Below, in pieces: positions 12,040-23,523 of a DNA stretch of 64,000 bases (the stretch's first letter is position 1; every line of letters begins with the position of its first letter). The stretch lies in assembly GCA_030549175.1 (NCBI GenBank), contig JAUKUA010000007.1, positions 1,302,001 through 1,366,000 of the forward strand, in the 5' to 3' direction. Origin of the DNA: Lasiosphaeris hirsuta (lineage: Eukaryota; Ascomycota; Sordariomycetes; Sordariales; Lasiosphaeriaceae). Made by a program: the position numbers and the translations under genes. The notes under the pieces were generated by a model. It was not told the DNA's origin. It ran no database searches and saw nothing but the letters and a program-made list of their open reading frames with translations.

Positions 12040-13026
12040 TTACAGGGTGTCGTTAAGGAGCTTGTTCATCTTAGCGATCTTGGATGAGACGCTAAGGTCA
12101 ATTGTCCTGTCACCAATCTCAACAACCAAGCCACCGAGAATGTCGGAGTTGACCTAGAGTAGCATTAACAGCTGGAACGAGCAATTCTTCAACTCGGACA
12201 TGACATACCTTGTTGGTAACCTTAAGCTTCTTGCCCGCGCCAACGTACTGGGACTTGGCGACGGCAGCCTCAAGACGGCCGAGGGTCTTGTTGTCAAGCG
12301 ACTATAATTAAGACCATGTCAGCACCGAAATCCCGAACCATCATCTCCGTCCGCAATGGCTCCTCTCCCCCACCGTCCGTCCGGGGGCAGTGTTCTCCGT
12401 ACCTGAGCGCTGGTGACGACCATCTCAACCTCGCCACGCGAGGCGCTGATGAGCTGGGCGAACTTCTCGGTGACACCGGGCAGGAGACCGAGACGGTTGT
12501 TCTCGGCGAGGGTCTTGAGGAACTGCTTGACAGTCTCGCCGGTGATGCCGGCGCTCTTGACGAGCTGTTCGACGATAGCCGACTTGTCGGCGGCGTCGAG
12601 CGACGGGGCGTGCAGGATGGTTACCAGCTTGGGGTCCTTCTGCACCAGGCTGCCGAGGGCAGCGATGCCCTTGGCGGTGGGCTCGAGGCTCGAGGTCTTG
12701 ATGGCGGCCGTGTACTGTACAAGTGTAAATAACGCAGGGCCAATTGGTTAGCAAGGCAGGTCCGCGCGGGCATTCGGGAGCTGGGAGGGACGATTGAGAA
12801 CTGCACAAGTCTTGTGGAGAGCGCAGGGCAGATGGGGGATGGTGGGCTAGGGTCAATTGGGTGGTTGGCGTACCAGAGCAGTGGCATAGGTGCCGTCGAC
12901 GCCGAAGAGAGCGACTGGGGCCTTGACTCTCTCGTTGGCGGCCGGCGTGGCGTACGATCGGGAGATGACGGCTCTCGAGGGAGCCGCAGTCCGCGCGGAG
13001 CGGAGCAATGCCTGTCGCGACAGCAT
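12040..13026 (-). CDS. atp5: ATP synthase subunit 5 (OSCP), 223 aa
   Basis: Oligomycin-sensitivity-conferring protein, the stator subunit connecting the F1 head to the peripheral stalk of mitochondrial ATP synthase. Minus-strand exons: 13026-12874, 12714-12403, 12301-12209 and 12153-12040. The introns are 159, 101 and 55 bp, all GT-AG, and all junctions are phase 0. The first exon encodes a basic, Arg/Ser/Ala-rich mitochondrial presequence (MLSRQALLRSARTAAPSRAV) ending near RSYATPAA. The core has YTAAIKTSSLEPTAKGIAAL, the helical region KSAGITGETVKQFLKTLAEN and the C-terminal fold VVEIGDRTIDLSVSSKI, all typical of OSCP. The total length matches fungal OSCP (about 220 residues). Confidence 0.95.
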
Positions 13027-13579
13027 GGTTGAGTGTGGGATGGGGTACGAAAGATGGGGCCTCGAAATGTCGTGAAGTTGAGCTTCAGTTTTCAGAGACG
13101 AGGTTTGGGATGCTCGGCAATTTGAGCGGCTGCCTCAGGCACCAAACAACACCTAAGCTGTGCCGGGTGGGACCCGAACACATCGCATTGGATCACTGCC
13201 ACATTTGCACACGACAACATGCCAAGCCTCAATCTGCGCTAGGAGTTAGTTTCCTTCTGCACAGCTCAAAAGATATGCAAAATTTCAGAAGGGAAAGTAC
13301 TAATTCATTTGCAAAGCCCATCCTCGCCCTCATGGGCTTGGCCGAAGTCTAAAGTAAACAAGTTGCCAGAAACACGCCCCCAGAACTCCCAGACAGCCAC
13401 AAAGCATGCAATTCCCGAATGCCATTACAACCAGTATGATCCCACATTCGTGCTTTGCCAACCCAACCCGGAACGCCCAACTGGCTCGTATCGGTCCAGC
13501 TAAACGCCAACATACCCAGTGCTACCCAGTGCAACCCCGCATAACCACGATCTATCTCCAAAAACCCGTGGATCATTAT
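13027..13579. other. Spacer between MOB1 and OSCP genes
   Basis: About 550 bp between the OSCP start codon (13026) and the MOB1 stop codon (13580), both minus strand. It should contain the OSCP promoter and the MOB1 3' untranslated region. No further gene seen. Confidence 0.7.
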
Positions 13580-14586
13580 CTAGTCGCTTCGCAGCATACT
13601 ATCGACCAGGTCGCCCAAGGGCCCCCAGAAGTCCTTGCCACTGGCGAGGTTGTGCTCGTCGATGAAGAGGACATACTGCTTGAAGCTCGTGTTGAGATGC
13701 GGCTCCAGACCAAGCTCCCGAATGACGGGGTAATGGTGGCAGTAGATGTGGGCGTAAACGCGATACATGCGCTTGAAAATCTGGCGGACCAGCGCTGGGA
13801 ACGACTTCGGGAAGGGAACACCTAAACATGGTCAGTCATCCCCGCTCACTGTTTAGAAGGGGCTGCGCACCTATGCGGCTAGGAAGGACGGCCTCGTTGT
13901 CAATATTCGCCTGGACCCAAGACATCAACTGCTCAATGTAAGCCGGCGCAGGCATCTTGGTCGGCCGCTTGTAGTTCTCCGAATCCTGCCACAGGTACTC
14001 AAACCTGGCAAGTCCGTCAGTGCTGCATCATACAATTTCTGCGTCGCAAACTTACTCGTCCGTCGCCTTCATCTCCGGGCACGAATGGGGGGAGCAAAAC
14101 TCAGTAATAGCGCCATAGAGAAGGTTGATCTGGTTGTAAAAATCCACCACTGTGTCTTTGTCAGTATGCGCCCCGCGATAAGACCGCGTGGGGTGAAGAT
14201 GCTGCTCACGGTTGACGGCCAACCACTCATTCTCGTCCTCTCCTTCAGGGAGCTTCACAACCTTCCGCAGGCTCCCACCACCGAGTGTGGCCTCTGCATA
14301 CTGGCGAAGCTGGTAGCTAGTAGCCCCACCCTTGCCAGCCGCTCGGGGTCGGAACTGGTTTCTCGTCCGCTGGTTTCTGGTATCCATCCTCCGTCAGCAA
14401 AGAGTCGAGGCAATCCTTTTCGTGATATTGTTGCCGTAGGGTTGCGGGCCAAAATGTGGCCCTGGCAGGAAGTTGACCGGGAATCGCTCTCTCAACAAAC
14501 TTTGGATGGCAAAATGACCGCAAGGGTTCTCGAAAATAATAGACGGAGCTGGAAGTTACCCACACTGTTGTAAGAAAGGAGCTCAT
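13580..14586 (-). CDS. mob1: MOB1 kinase activator, 218 aa
   Basis: Mob1 binds and activates NDR/LATS kinases (Dbf2, Sid2) in the mitotic exit or septation initiation network. Proposed minus-strand exons: 14586-14560, 14369-14210, 14149-14056, 14004-13871 and 13821-13580, with introns of 190, 60, 51 and 49 bp. The first exon gives only MSSFLTTVW before the RTRNQFRPR segment. Diagnostic segments are [47 protein letters not shown], the zinc-ligand region [11 protein letters not shown] and the later [10 protein letters not shown], then [17 protein letters not shown] near the C-terminus. Length agrees with the family (about 215). The residue at the second junction (N-L-V-D-F) depends on the exact splice call; the rest is secure. 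Confidence 0.93.
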
Positions 14587-15654
14587 CGTGAAGCGCAGAC
14601 CTCAGATCTCGATATGATGCTGCCGAACTGTACCAACAACTCACTGTTAGCGGGGCACTTCTTTGTTTGCCGGTTGCCTGCAGCGGGCCTTGGACGACTG
14701 GGAATAGGGAATCACAAACCGATATAAGCAGGATTATTGGTATCAGATGCAGGAAATCGGATCGCAGCGCCGAGAACGAGAAGGAACAGACTATTGTTGG
14801 ACAAGCGTAGATGCGATTCTGATGTCGGGCAGCTGGAGACGTCACATGGCCGAATGTTTACCACCAGCCCGAATCGGCCTTGCTCTGGCAACAGCAATGC
14901 GACAACGCTTGGATCGTGCTTGTTGCGCACCGCAGGGGCCATATCTATCTTGGTATCTCATTTGGCGGGGTCATAGCGCTAGGCTTGGCTCGTGCATCCC
15001 TTACCTGCCAACCACACCACACCACGGCCAAGCCTTACCATCACCCTTTTTTCCTCCAACCCCCAACCCATCAACGGGGATTTCCACTGCGGCAAACCAT
15101 TTCCTAGAGTCAAACATTCAAACATGTTCTTTCTGCTTACCATATGATTCTCTGGAGCTTTTCCTGGATATGCAATGAATACGCAAGGAACACTGTGTTG
15201 GGGAATATTCGTTTTCGCCCAGGAAACTACCAAACAGCCTCAATTGGCTATATTGCCCGCGCGGAACTCCCCAGTCTTGGGTCTCCCATCTGCAGGAACC
15301 AGCCTGTTGTCCACAGTTTACCGTACAGGTTGACTCTCGGGCCACGGTCAACCGAGCACACAATCCCCAACTAACCCCGCAGGCATAGAACTGGGCAATA
15401 CTCCCACAGTGTAACGGTTAATGGCCATGCTGCCTTTCTCGGGACCATACAGGGCTCTATCTTCACCAGGCTAATGGGTTATTGGAGTAGTGCGTAGGTG
15501 GGCTCGGGTTTGTATCCAGCAAAGATATCCTCGGGAGGATGGGTAGAACGGAAAGCAATATAACCTATGTCTACCCGCTTCCTGGTTCTTGGTGTGTGAT
15601 GTCGAGGTTGACTGCCATCACACGTGTTTGCGTCTGTATATACGAGTCGCCGCC
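14587..15654. other. Divergent promoter region, MOB1 / glycosidase-like gene
   Basis: About 1.07 kb between two divergent start codons. No gene seen. Overlapping open frames here have no recognisable content. Presumed promoters of both genes. Confidence 0.65.
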
Positions 15655-17796
15655 ATGCGTGTCTTGGGTCTTCTTTTTTTACTGTGCTCTCTTACGGAGG
15701 CTGGTGTGTCGGTCTCTCAACGGCGCAAGGTTGTGCAATCCGTCAATATTCGCCGGAATGCAAGCTCAGACTCTACTCCTTTGCAGGTGGGCAATGGAAA
15801 CTTTGCTTTCGGTGCAGACGTAACGGGCTTACAAACGTTCAAACCGTACGGTATACTGTCAAGTTGGTGCTGGCACAACTTCAGTCTGCCCACCACTATC
15901 AACCAGACGTCTGTTGATGGTAAGTAGCCGTTTCCTGCAGGAAAGCTCGGCTAACATCCCCAAGACTACACCGGGGTGCAGTGGTGGACACACGGGAGGC
16001 TGGTCACCTATGCCCAGCCCAACCCAGCACAGGACGACATATCGACTTGGCTAATAAAGAACCCCAAAAGGGTCAACATAGGCAACGTTGGCTTCACCTT
16101 TGGAAGAGACAACGTCATCGAAGCCGACCTCAAACAAAAGACGCAGCTACTTGACCTATGGTCAGGGAAGCTGTCTTCCTCTTTTGTCTTCAATGGATCC
16201 GCCGTCGAGGTCGAGACATCGGTTGATCCAGACTCGGATACCGTTGGTATTTCCGTCGAGTCGAGCCTGTTGAAGTCAGGGCTTGGCCTCTTCTTCGACT
16301 TCCCCTTTCCAGACAACAACAAATTCAACGCCCCCTTTGTCGGTGTATTCAATGCCACATCTGAGCACTCGACTTCGTTGGAGCGTATATCTGCTCACTC
16401 TGCGACAATAAAGCATTCTCTCGGCCAAACTACTTATTTCACCACCATTACATGGGAAGGTGGTGGGACTGTGTCCGGACCCGCGGCGGGGACGCATCGA
16501 TATTTCTTCACGGGGTCAAGCAGCAGGCTCCAGCTGAATGTTGCCTTTTCTCCCTCTCCGCCCCCGAAAGTGCGAGGCCTGCTCAAAGTCGCTCGGGCAT
16601 CTCGGGAGTGGTGGGAATCATTCTGGGCGGCGGGGGCTTTCATCGACCTCTCTGCCGTCAAGGCCGAGAACGCCACGGAATTACAACGGCGCATTATCGT
16701 CTCCCAGTATCTCCTCGCCGTGAACTCTGCCTCCAACAATCCCCCTCAGGAGTCCGGCTTGGTAAACAACGGGTGGTACGGCAAGTTCCATCTTGAAATG
16801 AATATCTGGAACAGCCTACCCTTTGCTCGCTGGGGTCATTTCCCCCTTTTATGGCGAAGCCTCCCCGACATGTATAGCCGCTTCCTCCAGTCGTCCCTTG
16901 ACCGAGCCCGTTTCCAGGGCTACGAAGGCGCTCGCTGGAGCAAGATGACCGATCCGACGGGCCGCAGTGCGCCTGGTGAGATCAACTCCCTTCTCATCTG
17001 GCAGCAACCTCACCCAATGTACTTCGCAGAGATTGAATACCGCTCCTTCCCCAATGCCACCACCCTCTCCCGATGGGACAAAATCCTAACCGTGACCGCC
17101 GACTTCATGGCCTCCTTCGCCTTCTTCAACACCACAACCGGCGTCTACGACCTCGGCCCGCCCATCTACCCCGTCTCGGAGAACACCAACCCCAACGTGA
17201 CCCTCAACCCAACCTTCGAGCTCGCCTACTGGCGCTTCGGCCTCGACGTCGCGACCCGCTGGAAGACACGGCAGGGCCTGTCCGTCCCGACAACGTGGAC
17301 CACGGTGCGCGACAAGCTGGCCCCGCTGCCCGTCGTGGACGGCACCTACGCCGTGTACGAGGGCATCCGCGGCATGTGGACCGACAACGCCACGACCAAC
17401 GACCACCCGGCCATGGCGGGCATCTACGGCCTGCTCCCGCCGCCGGCGAGCGGGCCGCCCCTGGACGAGGCGGTACTGCGCAAGACAGCGGGCAAGATCA
17501 AGGAGCTCTGGGCGCTGGAGGAGTCGTACGGGTGGGACTTTTCCATGCTGGCCATGAACTCGCTGAGGCTGGGCGACGTCGAACAGGCGGTCGAGTATTT
17601 GTTGCATCCCATCTTTCAGTTTGATGATGCCGGGTACCCGGTGGGTGGCTCGAGGGTGCCGACGCCGTATTTTCCGAATGCGGCATCGTTGTTGTTGGCG
17701 ACGGCTATGATGGCGGGCGGGTGGGACGGGGCAGAGGGCAAGCATTTTCCGAAGGGGTGGGATGTGGAGGTGGAGGGGTTTCTGCCGGCCATGTAG
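15655..17796 (+). CDS. Secreted six-hairpin-glycosidase-like protein, 698 aa
   Basis: Exons 15655-15919 and 15965-17796 with a 45-bp intron; phase 1, giving ...QTSVDDYTGVQWWTHGR. The ATG at 15655 sits in a good context (gccgccATG) and opens a hydrophobic signal peptide (MRVLGLLFLLCSLTEAGVS). The mature N-terminus has the segment PLQVGNGNFAFGADVTGLQTF, resembling the beta-sandwich start of (alpha/alpha)6 glycoside hydrolases. The second half has aromatic-rich helical segments (GLVNNGWYGKFHLEMNIWNS, LPFARWGHFPLLWRS, ELAYWRFGLDVATRW, GGSRVPTPYFPNAASLLLATA). Numerous NxS/T sites fit secretion. Such proteins are usually annotated only as six-hairpin glycosidase-like; substrate and catalytic residues cannot be given from sequence alone. 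Confidence 0.85.
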
Positions 17797-18170
17797 AAAA
17801 GGGGGTATGTTTATGGATCGGGACTTGTCTGGATTATGGCCTGGGGCATTCCAATGAAGACTTGGTATCAGTGACAACACCACAAGTGTAATTATGCTCA
17901 TCAAATGACGTCACTTTCGCGAATGGTACGGGTGGACTGAGTTCATGGAAGTCATTGCGAGAATATCATTGCGAACATGCACCGTAACGCCTGTGAACCG
18001 CTTCTCCCAGAACATTTTGTGCGCTAGGAATATCTATTTGGGGCTCTATGATCATTGACCAAAGAATGTGGGTGGATAGCATTTCACAATATTCTGCTTC
18101 CACCACAGCCCCCATGTGCCCCTCGACTAATAAGTCGGCATTCGGCAACGCGAGCATATATCTCCCGCCA
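17797..18170. other. Convergent intergenic region
   Basis: Between the stop codons of the glycosidase-like gene (+) and LSM1 (-). No gene seen; likely 3' untranslated regions. Confidence 0.7.
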
Positions 18171-18798
18171 TCAGAGGAGGACCTCCCCTAGATTCTCCCC
18201 CTCAAAGCCAAGTGTTGAGAGTTTCTTGACCTTGGACTTCTCCTTGACCTTGTCTTCCAGCTTCTTTTGCTTAGCAAGAGACTGGACTAGCTCAACTTCG
18301 GCCAGGTCATATCCTGGTGGCGAGTCGTCGTCCTTGTCCAGGTCGATCTCCCCGAGTAGCAAGACGTTCTCACCCCGAACCAGGAACACGCCTCGCTCGA
18401 TGTCTGCGTACAGTCCGCGGGACGGGTTGGGTCCTGATCCCGGCGGCACAAAGATCCTCTCCTTGGTGGACTGCAGCACGAGGTTTGCTGGTGCCATGTT
18501 AACTCAACCCCTTGGAGACGCCTTCATTCATGCCATACCAAACTGGTCCCAACTTCTTAAGATGCCCAGCAGCTTCCGTCCGTCGCGCAATGACACCATC
18601 AGCTTTTCTGATTGGGCATTAGTGTTGCGTCCGTGGCGAAAGAGGGGACCAAGGCTTACTGTCGGTGAGATCCAGAAGCTGGGCAGCTGTGGTGAACATC
18701 TGCGCGGGCAACTGTTGCAGCTGGGGAGGACGTCCCAAGGGAGGTGGGATACCCCCAGGGCCATGCGGCGGGGGTTCTGAAATCGAGAGATTTTCCAT
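18171..18798 (-). CDS. lsm1: LSM1, Sm-like subunit of the mRNA-decay Lsm1-7 ring, 174 aa
   Basis: Lsm1 marks the cytoplasmic Lsm1-7 ring that binds deadenylated mRNA 3' ends and promotes decapping. Minus-strand exons: 18798-18660, 18607-18539 and 18487-18171, with introns of 52 and 51 bp. The first splice (phase 1) restores LLDLTDKKLMVSLRDGRKLL, matching the DKK-LxxLRDGR segment of Lsm1. The second (phase 1) gives GILRSWDQFANLVLQSTKER. Sm motif 2 appears as RGVFLVRGENVLLLGEIDLD. The N-terminus is Pro/Gln-rich (about residues 8-30). The C-terminal tail is charged and helical (VELVQSLAKQKKLEDKVKEK), as in Lsm1 rather than the other Lsm proteins. Confidence 0.95.
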
Positions 18799-19609
18799 TG
18801 TTTTATACGGGTGTTAAGTTTGTGTTATGAGAATAAGTCATGAGTTGAAAATGGAGCGCAAAGTCACGCCTTCCATGAGCACTGACTGGTGAATGTTCGC
18901 TACGCCAGAGACTCCTTGGGCGCCTTACGAGTTTTGGTTTGGGTGAATCACGTCCACGATCTTCAAGATATGCGTCACTGGCTGCTGCTTGTCGTTGGAT
19001 CGTTAGATGCGCTTCCGTTTGGCGACAAGGCGCAAGCAAGCTGGGGAGGGATGCCCCACACGGCCACACAATCCCATCATGTCTGAGCGCCACTCCGGAT
19101 CAACCATGCCCGGCCCAGAGCGTGCCAGAGTGGAGACTGCTTGCCTGCCCTGGCTGTCAGGGCAGCCCTTTTGCTCCGGCCATTCAGCCACGATCCCGCC
19201 AGAGATGAGGGCCAATCAAAAGCCACCACAATTGAATGGGGTCAGGCTGACCGCTGCACTGAACAATAGGTACCTAGCATCGGCCTTCGGCACACCCTAC
19301 CGCCCATCACCATTGCCCGCCTCTTTTTTCACGGCAAAGATCTATTGTTGCATGGTTCCAGCTCAACAGGATCCCCCAAAGCTTGCTTCCCGCCCTCAAG
19401 AATACTCTTAACACATGCGCAAATCTCTCCTCGGAGAAACCAGACCTCTCCAGTCCTTTTAATTCGACTAGAGATTCAGACACCACCGGATTCCGCAACG
19501 ATTCACTACCTGCTTGTTAGGCGCTTCGCTTCCGCTGTCACCAACACTCCGCGACCAAGCCTCGCGAACTGGACTGTTCAGCTGACACCCCCAAACACAA
19601 AACACCACA
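18799..19609. other. Divergent promoter region, LSM1 / Sds3-like gene
   Basis: About 810 bp between divergent start codons; no gene seen. Presumed shared promoter region. The last 60 bp before 19610 are C/A-rich, as in many fungal leaders. Confidence 0.65.
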
Positions 19610-21408
19610 ATGGCTACGACCGAAGTCAGCATGACGGATGCGCCGGCCCAGCGCCCCGATCGTCGGATCAACGGCTCTCCTCCTCCGGCGCAGTCGCAGT
19701 CGAAGCGAGACAAGCGGCGCCAGATGCTGGCTGATCGCCTTGCCAACCTGACCGAGAAGTTCAGCAAGGACCGAGACCAATCCTTCCGCGAACAGCTGCA
19801 GAAGATACAGATTGACACCAGTCTGGTCATGAGAGTCGACCCCTATGTCGACCGCCCCTTTGACAACTTTGAGGAAGACCAGCGGCTCCAGCAGCTTCAG
19901 CAGCTCAATGGAGACGCAGAAAACCACACTGGCCCCCGGTCGCTTCTCGACTTGGCTGGACCAAGGTTTTCCAAGTGGATGGAAAAGGTGCAGGATCTTG
20001 TCGAGCAGCGCGATTATGCCCTCACAAAATACAAGGTATGCTCTTCCCCAGCCAGGTCTTCCCCTCGCCTAGTTCGATTGCTGACTCGAATTCCCAGTTC
20101 GACTACGAGAAAAAGACCTCCGAGTTCATCAACACCCATGCCTACAAGGCCGAAACCGCGAACCGCGAATACAAAGCCCTCTCGCAGACGCTTCGTGACC
20201 GTCTCATCAACACTATAACGTCTAAGAAATTTAGGTTGAACAAGGAGAAGGAGGCCTTTGAGATTTCCGACGCCTCCGCCCTTTTGCTTCACCCCAACCA
20301 GTTTAGCATAACAAACCCTGCCAGCCCCGGTGGCACGCACAATAAAAGGGCGACCCGATTGAGGCGAGAGATGGAGGAGTTGCCTGGCATGGATGGCAAG
20401 AAGAGAAAGCGCAACAATAACGATGATGACGGTTCTCCCGCACCACAACGCCGTGCATTGGATCCTTCCAACACAACACCGCTCTGGCAGACCGATCGCC
20501 TGGCTGTTCGTAAGACGACTGGTCCAGTATACAGCATTGACAAGCTATTCACGGACAAGGAGCTTACCATGACATACAACACGGCCGCTGTGGCTGCCTA
20601 CAAATACATGGTGACCCACAAGCCGAAGGTCGACGAACATGGCCGCCTCGTCTCCTCGCCTGAAGGTAGCGTGTCTGGGAGTGGCGAGAACGAGGATCAA
20701 GACGGGTCTGACTCGGTCCCCTCGGCCCCGATGATGGAGAGGAATGTGTCGCACGCGACCCGCAGTGCCCGAGGCGGCGCAAATCAGATCAACTTCTCCG
20801 ACGACAAACTGACGGGCCTCGAAGCCTTGGCCAATTTCAACCTGCCCACCAACTTTGAGCGCATGCTCAACGCAGACCCCAAACTGCCTCCGACGTTCCC
20901 CTCAACTTACGTCAAGGGCCATGCCAAGCAGTCCGACTTCAACACACCAACAGCATTGGCCATGGATGACGTGAGCGGGGACTTGATGGTCATGCATGCG
21001 CTGAGGCAGTACGATCAGCTGAACGGGGTTGGATCTAACTTTTCGTCTGAGAATGGTAGCAAGAAGCTTCTCGAGGCAGTGGCACAGCCAGCGCCGAATT
21101 CACGATATGTAACATATTTGCAGGGCGAGCGGCCGGCCGAGAATGAAGTGAGGAAGCGGCTTGGACTCCCCGAGGTATTAGAGCCGAGTCATCAGACCGA
21201 CCAGCCGGGGCCCATTGAGGGTGCTGGCACGCCTTCTAAGACGGGGCGGTCAGGCACACCTGCGCAGTCTCCTGCCAAGCCTCTTGCTGGGGTCTCGGGC
21301 GCCGGGTCGATGCTTGGAGGGGTGTCCATGAGCCGACAGTCCAGCGCAAATGGTGCGCCAATGAGCAGAAGCAGTAGTAGGAAAGGGCGAACTACTCGGG
21401 CTGGTTAA
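19610..21408 (+). CDS. Sds3-like histone deacetylase complex subunit, 578 aa
   Basis: Exons 19610-20035 and 20098-21408; the 62-bp intron has a GCTGAC branch point and joins in phase 0 (...ALTKYK / FDYEKK...). Start MATTEVSMTD is preceded by acacaATGG. Residues about 35-75 (KRDKRRQMLADRLANLTEKF, then DRDQSFREQLQKIQIDTSLV) and the coiled-coil-like segment around the intron (KWMEKVQDLVEQRDYALTKY, SEFINTHAYKAETANREYKA) look like the Sds3-like region of Rpd3L/Sin3 complex subunits. It is followed by a basic stretch (KKRKRNNNDDD), then a Ser/Pro-rich C-terminal tail ending in SRSSSRKGRTTRAG. Expected role: nuclear scaffold of a class I deacetylase corepressor complex. The family call rests on recalled sequence patterns and is less secure than gene existence. 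Confidence 0.85.
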
Positions 21409-21759
21409 AGGTTGGGATGATGACGATGGGAGGATTAGACATGACCGGGATTTGGTCAACCCTTACGCAAAGGTGTATATCAAGGGGGGGTTGATTCTTT
21501 TGGGATATGGGGCGCGTACCATGGGCAGTTCGGCTGGGGCGTTTTCCCCATCAGGGAGGCATTCACGGATATTGCCGAGTTCATATTCATCCTTAGCTTT
21601 TGCTCTATACCCAGATTTTGAGCATCAATCATATTTCTTCATTATCAACATTTCCGAGATTCCTAACGTCTATACAGCAAACAATGGACTCCGACAAGCT
21701 TCGCTCAAACTACATATCTGAATATACACAGTGTGCATACTCCTGCACCGCGCCGAGCT
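21409..21759. other. Convergent intergenic region
   Basis: Between the 3' ends of the Sds3-like gene (+) and the AsaB-like gene (-). AT-richer around 21600-21730. No gene seen. Confidence 0.7.
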
Positions 21760-22614
21760 TCAGGGGCCAAAGACCAACGCTCTCACCTCGATGCTCTCCC
21801 TCCCCTCAGCATCAGGCCTCGTCCTCGGATCCTCAAATGCGGTATGCGCAAGCCTGCCCCCCTTGACGCTTGACCCGCCCTTTAATGCCTCACTGTCAAA
21901 GCATTCAAGCAGCAGCCTCTCGTCCCCAGTCATGCCACTCAAATAATGCCACCGTTGCCCGGCATTGTACTTGATCGCCGCCGTCTGCCCCTTGTATCCA
22001 GTGTTGTACCTATGCTCGACAGGCACGACGTCGTCGTCCTCCAGCGTCGCTGACGACGCGAAGGCTAGCGGGAACGACTCGACGGGGTTCTTGTTGAGCG
22101 GCCGCCACACGTTGACGATGCGGTACCGCCCCTGCAGCAAGGCGTCGGCCTCCTCGGCGGGGAGGTGTCGCCGTACGCGCTGTGCGGCTGAGGGAGCTGT
22201 CTGGTCGATGTGCACGCGCTGGACGGGGGCGCGCGGCGCCGAGGGCGATGAGCGCCGGATCGTGTGGTCGAAGATCACCACTTTGGTGGAGCCTTGGATG
22301 TGGGTGAGGAGGAGCGATTCGATCTCGGGGTAGTAGTTGGCCTCTATGGAAGCTTCGGAGGTGAATGAAGTTTCGGATGAGGGCGGGACTGAGAGGATGG
22401 CTTGGAAGGCGTCATTGTCGAGGGTGTACTGCGACTCGGAGCCGCGGATGTCGTGGATGGATACGGCGTGCGGGGCGTCGGAGAAATTGCGCTGCGGGAG
22501 CCCTGCTGGAGGGGTGTCGACGTGGTTGAAGAGGGCGGCGCCGTCGGGGGACGGCTGGAAGAAGTTCAGGGTTGCGGTTACGGGCCCGCGTGGGATGTGC
22601 GTGGCGATGGCCAT
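21760..22614 (-). CDS. AsaB/GA4-desaturase-like (CmcJ-type) oxygenase, 284 aa
   Basis: Single-exon gene, ATG at 22614 (MAIATHIPRGPVTATLNFF). It shows the successive motifs of the fungal family annotated as GA4 desaturase, AsaB or CmcJ-like: an N-terminal segment with DIRGSESQYTLDNDAFQ, central FDHTIRRS, then RYRIVNVWRPLNKNPVESFP, WHYLSGMTGDERLLLECFDS and the C-terminal AHTAFEDPRTRPDAEGRESI plus EVRALVF. Relatives are iron- and oxoglutarate-type enzymes or hydroxylases found both in secondary-metabolite clusters and as orphan genes. Here no PKS, NRPS or terpene synthase is nearby, so a specific pathway cannot be proposed. Length is normal for the family. Confidence 0.9.
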   Translation of the reverse strand: MAIATHIPRGPVTATLNFFQPSPDGAALFNHVDTPPAGLPQRNFSDAPHAVSIHDIRGSESQYTLDNDAFQAILSVPPSSETSFTSEASIEANYYPEIESLLLTHIQGSTKVVIFDHTIRRSSPSAPRAPVQRVHIDQTAPSAAQRVRRHLPAEEADALLQGRYRIVNVWRPLNKNPVESFPLAFASSATLEDDDVVPVEHRYNTGYKGQTAAIKYNAGQRWHYLSGMTGDERLLLECFDSEALKGGSSVKGGRLAHTAFEDPRTRPDAEGRESIEVRALVFGP

Positions 22615-23523
22615 TGTTGGTGGGGGATCGGGGTCGTGGGCTTTGGATTTGGGGATAAGGGGTAATATGTAGGATTGACCTGTAGATAGTTCTCAAGTTG
22701 CTGATAAGAACAGTACACTCGTACGACCCTTTGTTATCTCAACTGAAGGAAGTGATGAGATACAGTTGTGTGTAATGATGATGAGAAGGACGGATCAGGG
22801 AGATTGATGGAACAGTTATATCTCTACAGAAGCATAATAGCATATTCGAGTACACAAAACATATTGCTAGACGTCGAATTTCAAAGCAGATGGAGGTCGG
22901 AAGGTTTGTCAACCACAACGGCTTATACACCAAGAAGGCAAGAAGCTATTCGCTAGCCGAACCACGTCATTCGAAGGGCGTTGTGCTGCAGCAAGACTAG
23001 ACGGTTGAACGGCAAAGTTACGGTAGCGCAAAGAGCGGCCTGGCCAATCAATTGACTTCAGTAATCTAAATTCCGGGATTATTAACAGCGACGGAGGAAG
23101 GGACTACACGTTTGGAGGTCAAGTTCAAAGCGGGGAGTTGTGTGCCGTAAAAGGCGTCGCGGGGAACGGGCTGGTGGCATCTTGCAGATGACGTTGAATA
23201 GACCCTTCCTTGCAGCGGCTGGTGACTAAGCTGGATTTGGCTCAGGGGTTAGGGCCAAAGTTTTCCCGGGATGCTGCACATGGATTCTGACGTCCGTGAT
23301 TGGACGGACAGACCCGACAAGTCTTGTGACTGACCTTTCCCAATTGAGAACAAAGTAAACACTGAGACCTCCGAAATACAGTGTGAGCAGATCCACAAAT
23401 TCACAGATCCGTTTTGGTCCATCGACAGAGTCTTTGCAGCATTCTTCGACAGCACATCGATACCGGCACGCTAGACGTGTTACGACCCTTATACCCCTTC
23501 CCGGAGATACCGACAGGCATGAA
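22615..23523. other. Divergent promoter region, AsaB-like / AT-hook gene
   Basis: About 0.9 kb between divergent starts. No gene seen. The AT-hook frame is open upstream of its first ATG as far as a GTG at 23383, but without an ATG. Confidence 0.6.

Noticed and set aside
17086..17904. 272-codon minus-strand frame
   Set aside because: Antisense shadow of the GC-rich glycosidase-like exon.
15655..23523. Possible secondary-metabolite cluster around the AsaB-like oxygenase
   Set aside because: No backbone synthase, transporter or cluster regulator nearby; neighbours are housekeeping genes (LSM1, Sds3-like).
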